In this document: positions 10,881-21,110 of the stretch, piece by piece
How positions within the stretch are numbered: the first letter of the stretch is position 1
Layout of the letters: each line of letters begins with the position of its first letter
Assembly: GCA_015179045.1 (NCBI GenBank)
Contig: WHUZ01000022.1
Coordinates: forward strand, 186,001 to 250,000
Direction: 5' to 3'
Source: Kalaharituber pfeilii
Taxonomy: Eukaryota > Ascomycota > Pezizomycetes > Pezizales > Pezizaceae
Length of the DNA stretch: 64,000 nt
Made by a program: the position numbers and the translations under genes
Notes under the pieces: model-generated
Database searches by the model: none
The model's input: only the letters and a program-made list of their open reading frames with translations
Told to the model about the DNA's origin: nothing

Positions 10881-11289
10881 TAGTACTTTTCAAAGCGCTG
10901 GTGCAAGTGCGGCTTGTTCATCCTCAGAAACTGAAGTCCCAGACTTTTTGAACAAATTGCTTGATTATAGACAATGAATTGCCTGCATCAAGTTATGAGA
11001 CTACTTCATGCTCCTCCAATTCGCCTTGGTCTTCATCCGCTGTAATCTCTGGCCGATGAGGATCAATTAAGTGACCCAATGTCACATCTTCTATGTTCTC
11101 AATTATCTCTCTAGCTGGATCCACAAATTCAGCAGCCTCAATATTGACATTATCGGAGTCGTCTCCGACACTACCGTATATGCGTGTAATATCAACTCTA
11201 ACAGCGTCCAAGATTTGAGGCATCTGCCAAACAATCGTGAAGGGCAAGAGCAAAAGTGGTCTAACAGTCAGTTAGAGCTCATGATCCGT

Positions 11290-11497
11290 GCTAGTATTCA
11301 TGCTATCCAATATAACAAGTCAAACTACTATGTAATTCCGGGAAATGGGCCCACAAAATTGCTATTTTTTTTTTTTTTTTTTTTTATTTCATTACTCGCA
11401 TGTCAAAATTGCTATCGATCCAATAATGAAATATCCAATTATCTACACCAGCCCAAGCTCTGGCTGCCGAAGTTCACCAATATGGCAGATTTGACTG
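11290..11497 (-). mobile_element. Pogo-like element, interrupted
   Basis: Read on the minus strand it starts CAGTCAAATCTGCCATATTG next to TA (11498-11499) and is colinear with 43540-43680, including the GGGCCGG/GGGCTGG and GGGAAATGGGC blocks. Split by the 38-bp LINE-A insertion. Confidence 0.6.
11366..11403 (-). mobile_element. Ultra-short LINE-A insertion (38 bp)
   Basis: Poly(T) and ATTTCATTACTCGCATGT only. Perfect 12-bp TSD CAAAATTGCTAT at 11354-11365 and 11404-11415. Confidence 0.92.
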
Positions 11498-11499
11498 TA

Positions 11500-12000
11500 C
11501 CTCCCCTGTAAGTAGAATACCACGAGCTGGGTCCACTTCCCTCCATTGCTTCATTACCAAGTGGCCAACTGCTGAATGGTTCTTCTCAGCCGTGGATTCG
11601 CTTTCTCCATCCGTTCCTGCGCATTTTCCAGCCTTGTTCGTGTTACTATTCCATATACCACATTTGCCTGACCGGATTGTGGAATTGCTTGTTTGCTGCC
11701 CACTAGAAAGTATTTCTCTGTGAATAGAACCTTAAAGTAAATGTTATGGTCCAGCTTTCTTCAGACATTGTCTTCTCACTCCTCCAGCGCCGACTTGCTG
11801 TGAGGGGGTACTATCCATGGAAATGAGTATGTTGCATGAGAATGAGAGTAGGGATATTCATCATGATGCATCACAGTGATATATGGGCATGTTGAACATG
11901 GTGCATGATAGCCAGACATGGGAATATTCAGTATGCGACATGTTGACGTAGAATGAACTGTAGAGACAACTGTGTGGATATCCTGTGAAGCTGCGCAAGC
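11500..12000. other. Gene-free stretch
   Basis: No gene recognised; ATGATGCAT-type words recur at 11860-11930 without a clear period. Confidence 0.35.
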
Positions 12001-12104
12001 GGATTGCGGGCGGACTAAGCCGGCGCAGTCCATGCAATCCTGCATGATTTAGACCCATGGCCCGCAATGGACTGCAGCTGGAATGACAAGTCCGCCCGCA
12101 GTCT
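12001..12104. repeat. Foldback element (~45-bp imperfect arms)
   Basis: GATTGCGGGCGGACT near 12002 pairs with AGTCCGCCCGCAGTC near 12090, and GCAGTCCATGC pairs with the GCAATGGACTGC region. It looks like a small MITE; no TSD identified. Confidence 0.5.
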
Positions 12105-12117
12105 GCCTGGCCTGTTG

Positions 12118-12326
12118 GGGCTGAAGCAACCGACGAAGCAAGACGGGGAAGGAGACACGGTGGCGGAGGTCTTGAACTGGGCGGCGGAATGAGGCCCATT
12201 TCTTCCTTTTATTTCTATCGTATTTCATCTTTTCTTTTTTACATAATATCTGTTACATAACCCCTCGCCATAGCCTGTAAGGCGGCATGCGAGTAATGAA
12301 AAAAAAAAAAGAATGAAAAAAAAAAA
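12118..12326 (+). mobile_element. 209-bp LINE-A 3' fragment
   Basis: Encodes the last residues of the LINE-A protein (…VAEVLNWAAE stop), then 3' UTR, CTCGCCATAGCCTGTAAGGC hairpin and A-rich tail. 13-bp TSD GCCTGGCCTGTTG at 12105-12117 and 12327-12339. Confidence 0.92.
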
Positions 12327-12590
12327 GCCTGGCCTGTTGTCTACACCGGACCCTCAAGCTACATAGCATTCAGCACTGGCAATACTGGTAAGGACAGGTA
12401 ACAATACGCCTGTAAGTATTTATAATGCAGAGGACGTCGATGTTCATTTTAAGCTGCCTCCTGCCTTCGGTCTATGCACATCAGTTTTTACCTCCCTACA
12501 TCTTACACCCTACGATATCACAGCAATTATCCTCCCAGCTGTCCCTAAAGACCTTGAGACCTCACTCAAACATCTTCACGTGCGCCTTAA

Positions 12591-14048
12591 ATGCAGCCCG
12601 TTACAATCAGCCTTCTTTCCGCTGCGCTAGTGATGCTCAGTTCCATCCCCACACTCGAAGCCAGCCTGGACCCATGCGTCAATACCTGCCTGGAAGCCCA
12701 CCCTGTGGAGGCTTCCAGGACATGTAACCGCAATGCCACAGAGTTCGAATTCAACACATGCGTCTGCAACTTGTACGACAACCTTACTGATCTGAAAGCG
12801 TGCATCCGTAACTGTGAGCTAGTGAGCGGCACGAGCCGAGCCAGCTCGAGCTGGCTCGAGCTCAAACGAGCCAAGATTATGCTTGTGTTTTTCTTGACAG
12901 CTCGCTAAAATGCTTAGCCAGTGCAAGGTTTCATAAACTGTAAACACCTAATATAGTAATAATTAGAGACTTGGAGCTCATTCTGACCTACCAACAACTT
13001 CGAAATGCATAATTTAGCTGATAGTAGTGAGAAAGATGAAAATTTAGCTTAGTTTAGTTTAGTTTGTCAATATTATGTATATAATCAATCCAGGCTCGAG
13101 CTAGCTCGTGCCGCTCACTACTGTGAGCAGTCTGCGATTGATCAGTACATGAGGGACTATATTCAACCGTTTAATTGCTCGATTCACGGGTTAGGACCCG
13201 CTCACCCTCCGGACCCCACAGATCAACCCGGAGACCCTAATAATGGTGTTGACGATGTGCCAACGGGCGCTACCACTATAATTAACACGAAGTCCTTCCC
13301 GTGGTCAGTTGGGCAGTTATTTCCGCGGACCACGACCACAGTTGCACGGACAGCGAGTGTGAGCTCATCATCTACAGATGATTCCAGGCAGAGCACCATG
13401 AATGCCAATTCCATGAAGAGTCAGAAGACCATGACCACAGTGGCAGGGGCAATGACTACAGATGATGGCTGGCAGAGCACAGTGAGTACCAATGCTGCGA
13501 AGAGAGAGAGCAGCATGGGCACATTTGTAAAGACGGTGAATTTAAGCCCATCATCTAAAGATGATGGAAGGCAGAGTACAGCGAGTGCAACTTCTGAGCA
13601 GAGAAAAGAAACCATGACCACAGCCTCAGAGACGCTAGGGTTGGGCCCAGCATCTACAGATGATGGTCCCAGATGGAGTATGAGTGTCAATTCCACAAAA
13701 GGAGTGGAGAACATGACCACAGTTACGAATACAACGAGTGTGAACTCTTCATGTACGGATAGGTGTTCCGGAGCGTTTGTGAGCTTTAGGGTACCGGGTG
13801 GTAATAGCCTGGTTGATATGGGCGGTTCCGCAGCTTTTGTAAATCAGTCTCGAGCCCCAACTTATTGCAGAACTACGCGGAACCGTAAGCAGAGCAACGG
13901 TATTCAGGTCCGAACATTCGGCCGGAGGTTTTACATTTCATATTTTTGTCAAACCTGGAGAATCTGGCCATGTCTATACAGATTTCTATCCTTATATTTC
14001 CATAAGCCAGATGAACAAGTTTCTTTTCTTCGTGTTTTCACGAAATAA
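12591..14048 (+). CDS. CFEM-like secreted Ser/Thr-rich protein, split by a hAT MITE
   Basis: Residues 1-24 form a signal peptide (MQPVTISLLSAALVMLSS…). Eight cysteines follow, spaced C-x3-C-x11-C-x11-C-x1-C-x11-C-x3-C-x17-C, close to the fungal CFEM pattern of extracellular, often wall-anchored or haem-binding proteins. After the cysteines comes a roughly 200-residue Ser/Thr-rich region with four imperfect repeats of the (S/T)xDDGxQST type, probably O-glycosylated. No clear GPI-anchor tail at the C-terminus. A 301-bp hAT MITE (12820-13120) separates Cys7 from Cys8. Excising element plus one TSD copy leaves one frame of 382 residues. Splicing out GTGAGC(12822)…AG(13127 or 13130) would also keep the frame. 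Read through unspliced, the protein would stop at 12908. State of the gene: intact if spliced, otherwise disrupted. Confidence 0.65.
12820..13120. mobile_element. hAT-type MITE inside CFEM gene
   Basis: Perfect 17-bp terminal inverted repeats TAGTGAGCGGCACGAGC, extended by GAGC-rich sequence. Perfect 8-bp TSD CTGTGAGC at 12812-12819 and 13121-13128, as for hAT elements. No transposase, so non-autonomous. A second copy starts at 63883. Confidence 0.93.
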
Positions 14049-14310
14049 ATCGAGTAGGATTATCTTCAACCAGCTGCATAAAGCTGCATATGTAATGTCA
14101 TGTGATAACGTACTATCCAATTGGAAACGTTTTTTCGTGCTACCCACTCGCCGACTGGCCTGCTACTGAGCTCAGGCCACAGTGGCATGCGTTTTCATGG
14201 AAGAATTCCACTTTACAATAACTAAATTTCCACTTCCAATGTTTTAATAATTAGTAAAATTTACCTCAAAATCTAGAAGGAAAAAAAAAAAAAAAAAAAA
14301 AAAAAACTTG
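14049..14310. other. 3' flank of CFEM gene with orphan poly(A)
   Basis: AT-rich spacer ending in an A(26) run at 14281-14306. No hairpin of the three LINE tails precedes the A-run; it might belong to another retroposon. Confidence 0.4.
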
Positions 14311-15983
14311 CTACTTAAAAGTAAGAGTAATAGTATCTCTTTTCCGGAAGAGTAGAGAAAGTGGAGATTTCAACTCGCGGGAGGAGATGCTGAAGTGGCT
14401 GGGAGTCATTTTCGACGAGAAGCTGACCTTCAGTGCGCATTGGCGAAATAGGCTGAGTAGGGCGAGGAGGCTGGCGGGGGCACTCTCAGGACTGGGAAAC
14501 CGGGACTGGGGGATGTCACCACGGAGCTGGCGGCAGGCGTACACAGGGATGGTGAGGGCGGTGGCGATGTGGGGGAGTGAGATCGGGTGGAGGGGCCAGA
14601 AGGAGTGGAAGAAGGAGATGGAGCGATTACAGCTGCAAGTTTTGAAGAGAGCAGCTGGAGGGGGGAGAGGTGCCGGGGTGGAAGGGGTGAATGCGGTTTG
14701 CGGAGTGGAAGACGTGGAGACGGTCCTGGATGGCGCGCAAGCGAGGGCGATCGTCCGGGAGGTGGAGGCGCCGTCAGAGCTGGCGGAGCTTTGCACGGGC
14801 GACTTCGGAGGGAGTGAGGAGAGAGAGGAGGAGGCAAGAAACTGGAGAGACTGGGGGGTGCAGTGGGCGGTGGTCGAGAATGAGGGGTATGAAGCGGTGC
14901 TGGACCGCTGGCAAGGTCAGTGGGCGAGGTTCTCGGAGGAGGGGGAGGAGATCTCGTGGGGAGGGGGGTGTGAGAAGGTGGAGGTGGAAGTGGTGGAGAG
15001 GCGGAAAGGAGAAGTGGAGACGAGGGGGGAGTGGGAAGCCGCGATCGGGGCAGCCGGAAGAAAAAGGGCAGTCCTTTTCTCCGACGGCAGCAAGATCGAG
15101 GACAGCAAGGTGGGAGCAGGAGTGTGGGGGAGGTCGGCAGCGGTGGCGGAGGTGGTGGGGAGAACGGCGACGGTGTTCGATGGGGAGGTGAGGGGAGTGA
15201 GAAAGGCGCTGGAGAGTGTGGAGGAGGAGGTCCCTGTACTGATCTGTTTGGACTCTGAGGCTGCCGTCATGGCGATCCAGAAGGCAGGCAGGGAGGGAAA
15301 GGGGAAAACCGAGGATGTGAGGAGAGTGGTGGATGCCGTGGCGAGGAGGAAGAAGAAGGGAGGGGACGCGAAACTGATGTGGGTCAAGGCTCACATTGGG
15401 ATTGCAGGAAATGAGAAGGCGGATGAGTGGGCGAAGAAGGGGACGGTGATGCAGGGGAAGGAGGTGGCCACCGGAAGTGGGGTGCGCCAGAGGGTGAAAG
15501 CGTGGAGGAAGGAGAAGAGAGAAGTGGAGGGCTTTGGAGGAGGAAAGGTCATGGAGTGGAATAGGATAGCAGTATCCAATTTCACTGCCTTGCGCCTGGA
15601 GAGAGGGAGGTGTGCAGTGTGGTTGAAGAGGATAGGGGCGGCTGAGTCGGATAAGTGCAGGTGCGGGGAGGTGCAAACAGGGGAGCACCTCGCTTTCCGA
15701 TGCAGAAGTCAGGAGAACCGCCCAGAAGGTTTTGAGAGGTGGGGCGACATGGAAAAGAATTGGAAGAGAAAGGCGGAGAATGGGGAGGAGTATGACGTTT
15801 TGGAGAATTTCTTCGCTGGGGTCAAGTTCTAGAAGGTAGGAGAATGCGGGGTCAAGTTCTAGAAGCTAGGAGAGCGGGGGCGACGGCGCGTGGGGGCCAT
15901 GTACGTAGAGAGTTAGTTTAGCCTGTCTCCGGGCTATGAGGGCTTGCGACCCTGCCATGGCCACGTGCTACAAGCGGGGTTAT

Positions 15984-16015
<32 letters not shown>
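14311..16015 (+). mobile_element. LINE-B, 5'-truncated, RT C-term + RNase H
   Basis: One open frame of 481 residues from 14387 (frame opens upstream). It starts in the RT connection region (LKWLGVIFDEKLTFSAHW), then an RNase H domain with catalytic residues in VLFSDGSK, GEVRGVRKAL, LICLDSEAAV and KAHIGIAGNEKADEWAK, and ends with a CCHC-like KCRC…GEHLAFRC motif near the C-terminus. RT catalytic motifs are missing, so it is not autonomous. The 3' UTR carries GCCTGTCTCCGGGC, the CCCTGCCATGGC…GCGGGGTTATGTGA hairpin and A(26). This copy defines LINE-B. A diverged TSD (AATAGTATCT / AATAGTAATATCT) is possible but not convincing. Codons are strongly G-rich compared with neighbours. Confidence 0.88.
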
Positions 16016-16016
<1 letters not shown>

Positions 16017-16250
16017 TAGTAATATCTTATGGTAGTAACAAGGCTTGCGTTGATGCCAAGAATTAGAATTTTGGTGGTTGTATTGCCAAAAATGGCACTT
16101 CATAGAATCCTTGCAAGCGCCAAGCATCCATTTCTGGCAGGACTTCAGCCATTTCCCTCCTAATCTCACTCTCGCTGGTATTGATTGCTCCTCTAGGTAT
16201 CACAGCTGAGTGGTGATTTTCTCCTCAACCCCCTTTATTATGTCTCTAAT
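16016..16250. other. Spacer
   Basis: Short gene-free spacer between two retroposons; nothing recognised. Confidence 0.3.
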
Positions 16251-16260
16251 GCCCAATTCA

Positions 16261-16327
16261 TATGTAACTAAATCGCCATAGCCCCCAGGGCGGCACGCGA
16301 TTAATGGTATTAAAAAAAAAAAAAAAG
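16261..16327 (+). mobile_element. LINE-A 3' tail insertion (ATCGC/GCGAT)
   Basis: TATGTAACTAAATCGCC, hairpin with paired ATCGC and GCGAT ends, poly(A). 10-bp TSD GCCCAATTCA at 16251-16260 and 16328-16337. Confidence 0.92.
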
Positions 16328-16560
16328 GCCCAATTCAGACTCATGTGCTGGTCCACTGACGAATATTGTGGTTCGCAAAACTGGGCATATATATACATAT
16401 AGGTACATGGAGGTACATTCATGTTCGCCGCTAGGCCAGGTGTTCGTGGCTGGGCTGGCCCCGTGAAAAACACCATATGTTTTTCACGGGGCCGGTCGAT
16501 TCGCGAACCGGAAAATGTTCGTCGGTGGGCCAGAACATCTCTACTTTAACCACCATACAT

Positions 16561-16638
16561 GTACCTAAAAAACCTCGTCATAGCCTATCAGGCGGCACGC
16601 GAGTAATTATATAGAAAAAAAAAAAAAAAAAAAAAAAA
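16561..16638 (+). mobile_element. LINE-A 3' tail insertion
   Basis: GTACCTAAAAAACCTCGTC, hairpin, GCGAGTAATTATATAG and A(22). TSD not found. Confidence 0.78.
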
Positions 16639-16693
16639 GATCAGCCAACGGATCCCGATTGTCTTCCCTAGATCCTTGTTAGCTGTCTCCAAC

Positions 16694-17152
16694 TGTTACG
16701 GTTTCTACGATAATGTAGTAAATATGAGGGTGTAACTTAGGACAACGCTTGGTGCTTGACCTTTCGACAGGGCAGCTCTAGCTGGCCCTTCTTATAGTCA
16801 ATCCGGCGTGCCTTCCTTCTATTGACTCTATGCTATGATTTCACGATGCTCTATCTATAGGCATCCCTCAGCCACTGCCTCGCCTCATCTAGAGGTCCAT
16901 CCGGTGGCTCTGCTCCTGGAGGTCCGTTCAGTGGCTCTGCTCCTGGAGGTCCATTCGGTGGCTTTGCTCCTAGAGGTCCGTCCGGTGGCTGTCGCTACGC
17001 TCTGACCATGCCGACGTTCCTTGTGATACACATCCGTGCCCAACCCGTGTTTCACTGCCAGACTGTAGCTATCGGTTGATCAGACCGAATTGTCACTCGC
17101 AGCTTTACAGGCCAGTGCGGGTGGATATCCCCTTCGCGGGTAGGCCCTGACA
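16694..17152 (+). mobile_element. Solo LTR
   Basis: Begins TGTTACGG, ends CCCTGACA. Perfect 5-bp TSD CCAAC at 16689-16693 and 17153-17157. Contains a 27-bp tandem repeat (3.5 units, 16892-16999, GGTCC…GGTGGCTCTGCTCC). The same LTR is found inverted at 41646-42130. No internal retrotransposon region remains. Confidence 0.92.
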
Positions 17153-17169
17153 CCAACCATGTGAGAGGC

Positions 17170-18860
17170 GAGGTATGTTATTCAATTATCAAGCCATCTA
17201 CATACAAAGAAGATTTAAAAGATTGAGGAGGTTGATATGGAGCAGTCAAAGGCACATGTCGATTCTGTACTAGAATTACATCTTGTGTTTCCTGTGGTAT
17301 CTCATTGACTATAGTATCGTTTCTCCGCTGATTAGCCTGACGTTCTGCAAGCTCCACACCGTTCAATGCCCGCTGCCTTGCTCGGCCTTTTGTTTTTTTT
17401 CTACCTTAAAGAAGGTACAGCAACAGCAGGTGCAAACTCTTGAGGAACATTAGGTTGCTGCTCACGGAGAAACTGTTGTCTGAGCTGCATTGCTATTCGC
17501 TGATATAATTGCACATAATGTTCTGAGTCTTCGGAGGACAGAGTTTGCTGAAATGCTTGTTCATATGCAAGTGACCTTAAGAGGAGATCACGGCCTGCAT
17601 TAACTAGTGGGTCATAAAATGGCAGTGGTGGCGGCGCCGGTACTGGTATGGGTGCTAGAGCCGGTGTTGATGCTAGTGCTAGTGCCAGCACTGGTATTGG
17701 TGCTGGTGCTGGTGCTGATACTAGTGCGAGAGCTGGTGTTAATTCTGGGGAGCTTTCATCTTGAGTAAGATCAATAAATGCTGGCAAGTCCAAGTAGCGA
17801 ATTCAATAGTAGAGCTCTCAATAAACCATCGCAGATGAAATAGAGTGGGTTGAATAAGAGAGTTATGTTGAAAGAAAGGCTGCAGTCGGTGAGCGCAAGG
17901 AAGAGTATAGCGAGTGGCTAATCCACAGCTATTGCATATAGCGTTGTATTCTCCAGCCCTTAAATTACGGGCTTGTAACCATGCTAGCTCAACTAGAGAA
18001 AGGGCATAGTACCGTATTAACTCACATAAGAGCAAGAAAACAAACGCGCGCTAGTTCGGTCTTGGCAAAATTCTCAGCGCCAGTGCGCGTGTATCACGCA
18101 CGAGCACGTAATGATCTCCGAATTACCGCGATGCTAACCTCAACACCACAGAGATTCGTAGAGAAGCTGGAGATTAGCCGTGCTTAGTAATGCCAAGATT
18201 GCACGAACAGCGCGCTAGCGTGATTAATGGCGCCTGAGTCCTGCCAAGACCGAACTAGCGCGCGTTTGTTTTCTTGCTCTTATGTGAGTTAATACGGTAT
18301 GTAATTTTGCCAGTAAATAAAGAGAATGGCTGTAGATTGAGTAGGTATGGAATCTTAGTTCAGTCTGTATTAGTTTGTTGGTCAATTCGCCAACTAATAA
18401 TTTGAAGTTGTTGAACTAGTTTCTCTGCCGCTTGCTCTAAACTGAGCTGAGGTGCTAAAAATCGCTCGATAACAGGATGCGTAGATTCATTTCGCTGTGT
18501 AGAATTCGCCTCTAGGTTCCAATTTGCTTTGGTATATGCTCGAATAAATTGGGATTCTTTCTCAATAAGATTAGAATGTATATAAACTTGCTCCTCAGGA
18601 TAAGCAACATCCTTCGTTGCTTAACTAACTCTTCTAATATATTAGACTGAATCCACTTCTAAACCAAAGCATGTATATCTTCACGTTGCTCTAGTGTATA
18701 GTGCCGACTGTCAAGTATTCTTTTCTTCACATTACCGAAGATGTGCCATTCACATAATTGATGTTTAACCATGCCGTCCCATCTACATAGCATCAACTAA
18801 AGCCTTAGTTAAACCTTTAGCTTGATCACTAAGAAGTACACAGGCTAGTCTACAATCCCC
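17170..18860 (-). pseudogene. Decayed MULE-type transposase
   Basis: Minus-strand fragments in order: DQAKGLTKAL, CEWHIFGNVKKRILDSRHYT (18640-18760), KESQFIRAYTKANWN and HPVIERFLAPQLSLEQAAEK (18430-18600), then the SWIM-like zinc motif CNSCGLATRYTLPCAHRL (17880-17990), FIDLTQDE and a Pro/Ala-rich tail (17620-17780), ending near 17178. The order matches Mutator-like transposases. Internal stops and frameshifts show it is dead; the N-terminal DDE core is missing. It is split by the MITE at 18012-18297. Confidence 0.7.
18012..18297. mobile_element. Tc1/mariner-like MITE, ~55-bp TIRs
   Basis: Inverted repeats of about 55 bp, identical as read, starting CCGTATTAACTCACATAAG, flanked by TA (18010-18011 and 18298-18299). 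Inserted in the MULE pseudogene: the coding remnant resumes on both sides. Related termini at 53750-54078. Confidence 0.9.
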
Positions 18861-19182
18861 TGTCGATACCCCTGCATCCGGGCAGGCCAGCCTTGGGGGA
18901 AAGGATCAGGAACGTACGTACCTTTAAAAAAATTTTAGTATGTGCCATTAAATTTTTTTCGGTAACATTGGACGCAATCATAGCGCTGGCATGCCCGAAA
19001 AATGTACATCAAGATCTACAGTAGATTCCACCGCGGACCATGATCACATAGCATTACATTATCCCAGTACTTAGAGTAAGTGACTTACACGAAAAGGCGT
19101 AAATCTGCCGTACTGTGAGACATCGCATTTTATGTCTTCGATTGATTCCAGAATTGTGAGATACAGTAGAATGACGCAGTAA
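18861..19182. other. Gene-free stretch
   Basis: Probably upstream remnant of the MULE plus unique sequence; nothing further recognised. Confidence 0.3.
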
Positions 19183-19248
19183 ATTACCATGTCGAACGTG
19201 CAGGTGGTGCGGGGAGGAGGAGGAGACAACGAGACATCTGCTAGGACA

Positions 19249-19308
19249 ATCGCCATAGCCCACAGGGTCGTAAGCGATAAATGATATTAAAAAAAAAAAA
19301 AAAAAAAC
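19249..19308 (+). mobile_element. Nested LINE-A tail
   Basis: ATCGCCATAGCCCACAGGG…AAGCGATAAATGATATT and poly(A). 11-bp TSD CTGCTAGGACA at 19238-19248 and 19309-19319. Confidence 0.9.
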
Positions 19309-19385
19309 CTGCTAGGACAGTGCAGAGTGTGGCGGCGGAGGTGGCCGGGGGGGGGGAGGATCACGTGAGGAGACCACCGAGGGTC

Positions 19386-19444
19386 TTTTTTTTTTTATAC
19401 ATATATCACGTGACCCGGCTTGTAGCTGTTCGCCATGGCAGGGC
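19386..19444 (-). mobile_element. Nested LINE-B tail
   Basis: T-run, TCACGTGACCCGGC, TTGTAGCTGTTCGCCATGGC. Short TSD AGGGTC at 19380-19385 and 19445-19450; the empty site is seen in the sister LINE-A copy near 52795. Confidence 0.88.
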
Positions 19445-19664
19445 AGGGTCGAAGGAGAGGGGGGAGAAGACCCGCTGATGAGGCTGATGGAGATGCTCGA
19501 AGAGTGACTTTACATAGACATCAAGCCATTCCCTTTCCTTTTCTTTCCTCTTTTAGTTCACCATCTACCACTTATCTTTTCATGTAACTAAACATCGCCA
19601 TAGCCCATAGGGCGGCATGCGATTAATGATATAAAAAAAAAAAAAAAAAAAATTACCATGTCGA

Positions 19665-21110
19665 GCTTGTTTTAGAATTGTAACTCAGTTTGAGAATAAT
19701 GGAAATGTACAGCATTAACCCGCCACAGATTACAAGACGCGCGCCGAAATATTTCTATATCCACTTATACGACGATACAAAAGAGAGTTGGGAATTGGCC
19801 TCATGTGATGAAGGGCAAACTATGGTTGACATCGCATGGGCTCGTGAAGAGCGACTGCAATGATGTAAATTCAATTGAGGTTAGAACACAATCGATATAT
19901 GCAATCGCAGGTACTTCGATGGAACAGCCCGACGAGTTATAGCCAAGCAAAATATGGCATGTAACCTTGAATTTCCTCAGAGCACCAGGGGTCTAGAGAG
20001 ATACAGCTGGCTCTGGTAGTGCTAGTTGGACATTATTGTTTCCGGAAACCTTCCTCGCATGCGACAGCTCTTCTATCTCTTTTCACAACGATCACCAACC
20101 ACTTAAAGTTCCTCTCGGCGGCTTGCGAGGCCCAGGAAATGATATTTGTTTAGGTATGGTTTGCATATACCATTAGTACCCAAATAGGCACATCTCTAAA
20201 TAGGCATATCCGCAAATCACCCCCAACGCTCACATACTCCTTAACCACTTACTAATATGCTCAAACAAGTCAATAGCCGCAGATTTGATCTCTACTGAAT
20301 TTTTATTTTTATTTCCGGAAGTAGAATAGCACCTCCTTGCGCTCACCTATGTGCAATGTTTCGCTCAATGCATCACATATGCGCAAATTCCTCCAATGAC
20401 CTTAAAAACAGAGCGCAAAAAAATACATAGCAAAATTCTATATATGCGTAGATGCCGCATTGATGCTAAGTCTATATACAGTATAAATGCCTTAGCGCAA
20501 TAAACCCGATGCCACAATCTCAGTTTGTCGTTTTCGCTTCCACCCTGCCGGCTCATCTTAAGACGACAAAAAGCCGCCAAGCCCTAAGGCGACGTCTAGT
20601 GCGAGACTGGACACGACCTGAAAGGGAATGCCACTCAGAACAGGACACTCTTTTGCGAGGCAAGCCAAGCATAAAGAGTCGGATGCCAAGATACATATTA
20701 TAACCGAACACTGCACGGTTGCAGCAGGGAACCTCTTGTCACTTGCGATAGACTTAGTCAGGAAAGTCGATGGCAACAGAATATAAATGGTGCGCCGTAG
20801 GAGTAGCTCAGGTTTTGTCTGCATCAGAAATGGAAACTATGGGGTAGGGGAGGAGTGGATGTAGTCTCAGACCGTGCCTCGCAGTATGCGGGCGGTGTGG
20901 TACCCACTGGACTACATATGAATGTTAAACCTGATTGATTATAATCACAGTTATCAAATGAATTTACACTGAATTGTCCTTTCCCGGCCGATCAAGATTA
21001 AATTGTCAAAATGGATATGAAAAAACTTAAACAGGCCCCCTAATACAGGATATACCTCAAAACAGTTCCCTTGCCCCAGCTGACAAAGTACAATAGTATA
21101 GCCAAATAAT
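19665..21110. other. Gene-free stretch, 3' flank of coiled-coil gene
   Basis: About 1.4 kb without a recognisable gene, retroposon or inverted repeat. Short open frames only. Confidence 0.4.

Larger units (their letters stand above)
19196..19651 (+). mobile_element. LINE-A 3' copy hosting two nested insertions
   Basis: The coding end, frame-matched to 52602-53160, carries the C-terminal zinc region, then 3' UTR, CATCGCC…GCGATTAATGATAT and poly(A). 13-bp TSD ATTACCATGTCGA at 19183-19195 and 19652-19664. Interrupted by a LINE-A tail (19249-19308) and a LINE-B tail (19386-19444). Confidence 0.9.

Noticed and set aside
12822..13130. Calling the hAT MITE an established intron
   Set aside because: Splice sites and frame permit it, but without transcripts disruption of the gene is equally possible; kept as a hypothesis.
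14281..14306. Poly(A) run as a fourth LINE tail
   Set aside because: No hairpin and no convincing TSD around it; recorded only as an orphan A-run.
14774..15688. 304-codon minus-strand open frame
   Set aside because: Antisense shadow of the G-rich LINE-B coding frame, which carries the RNase H motifs.
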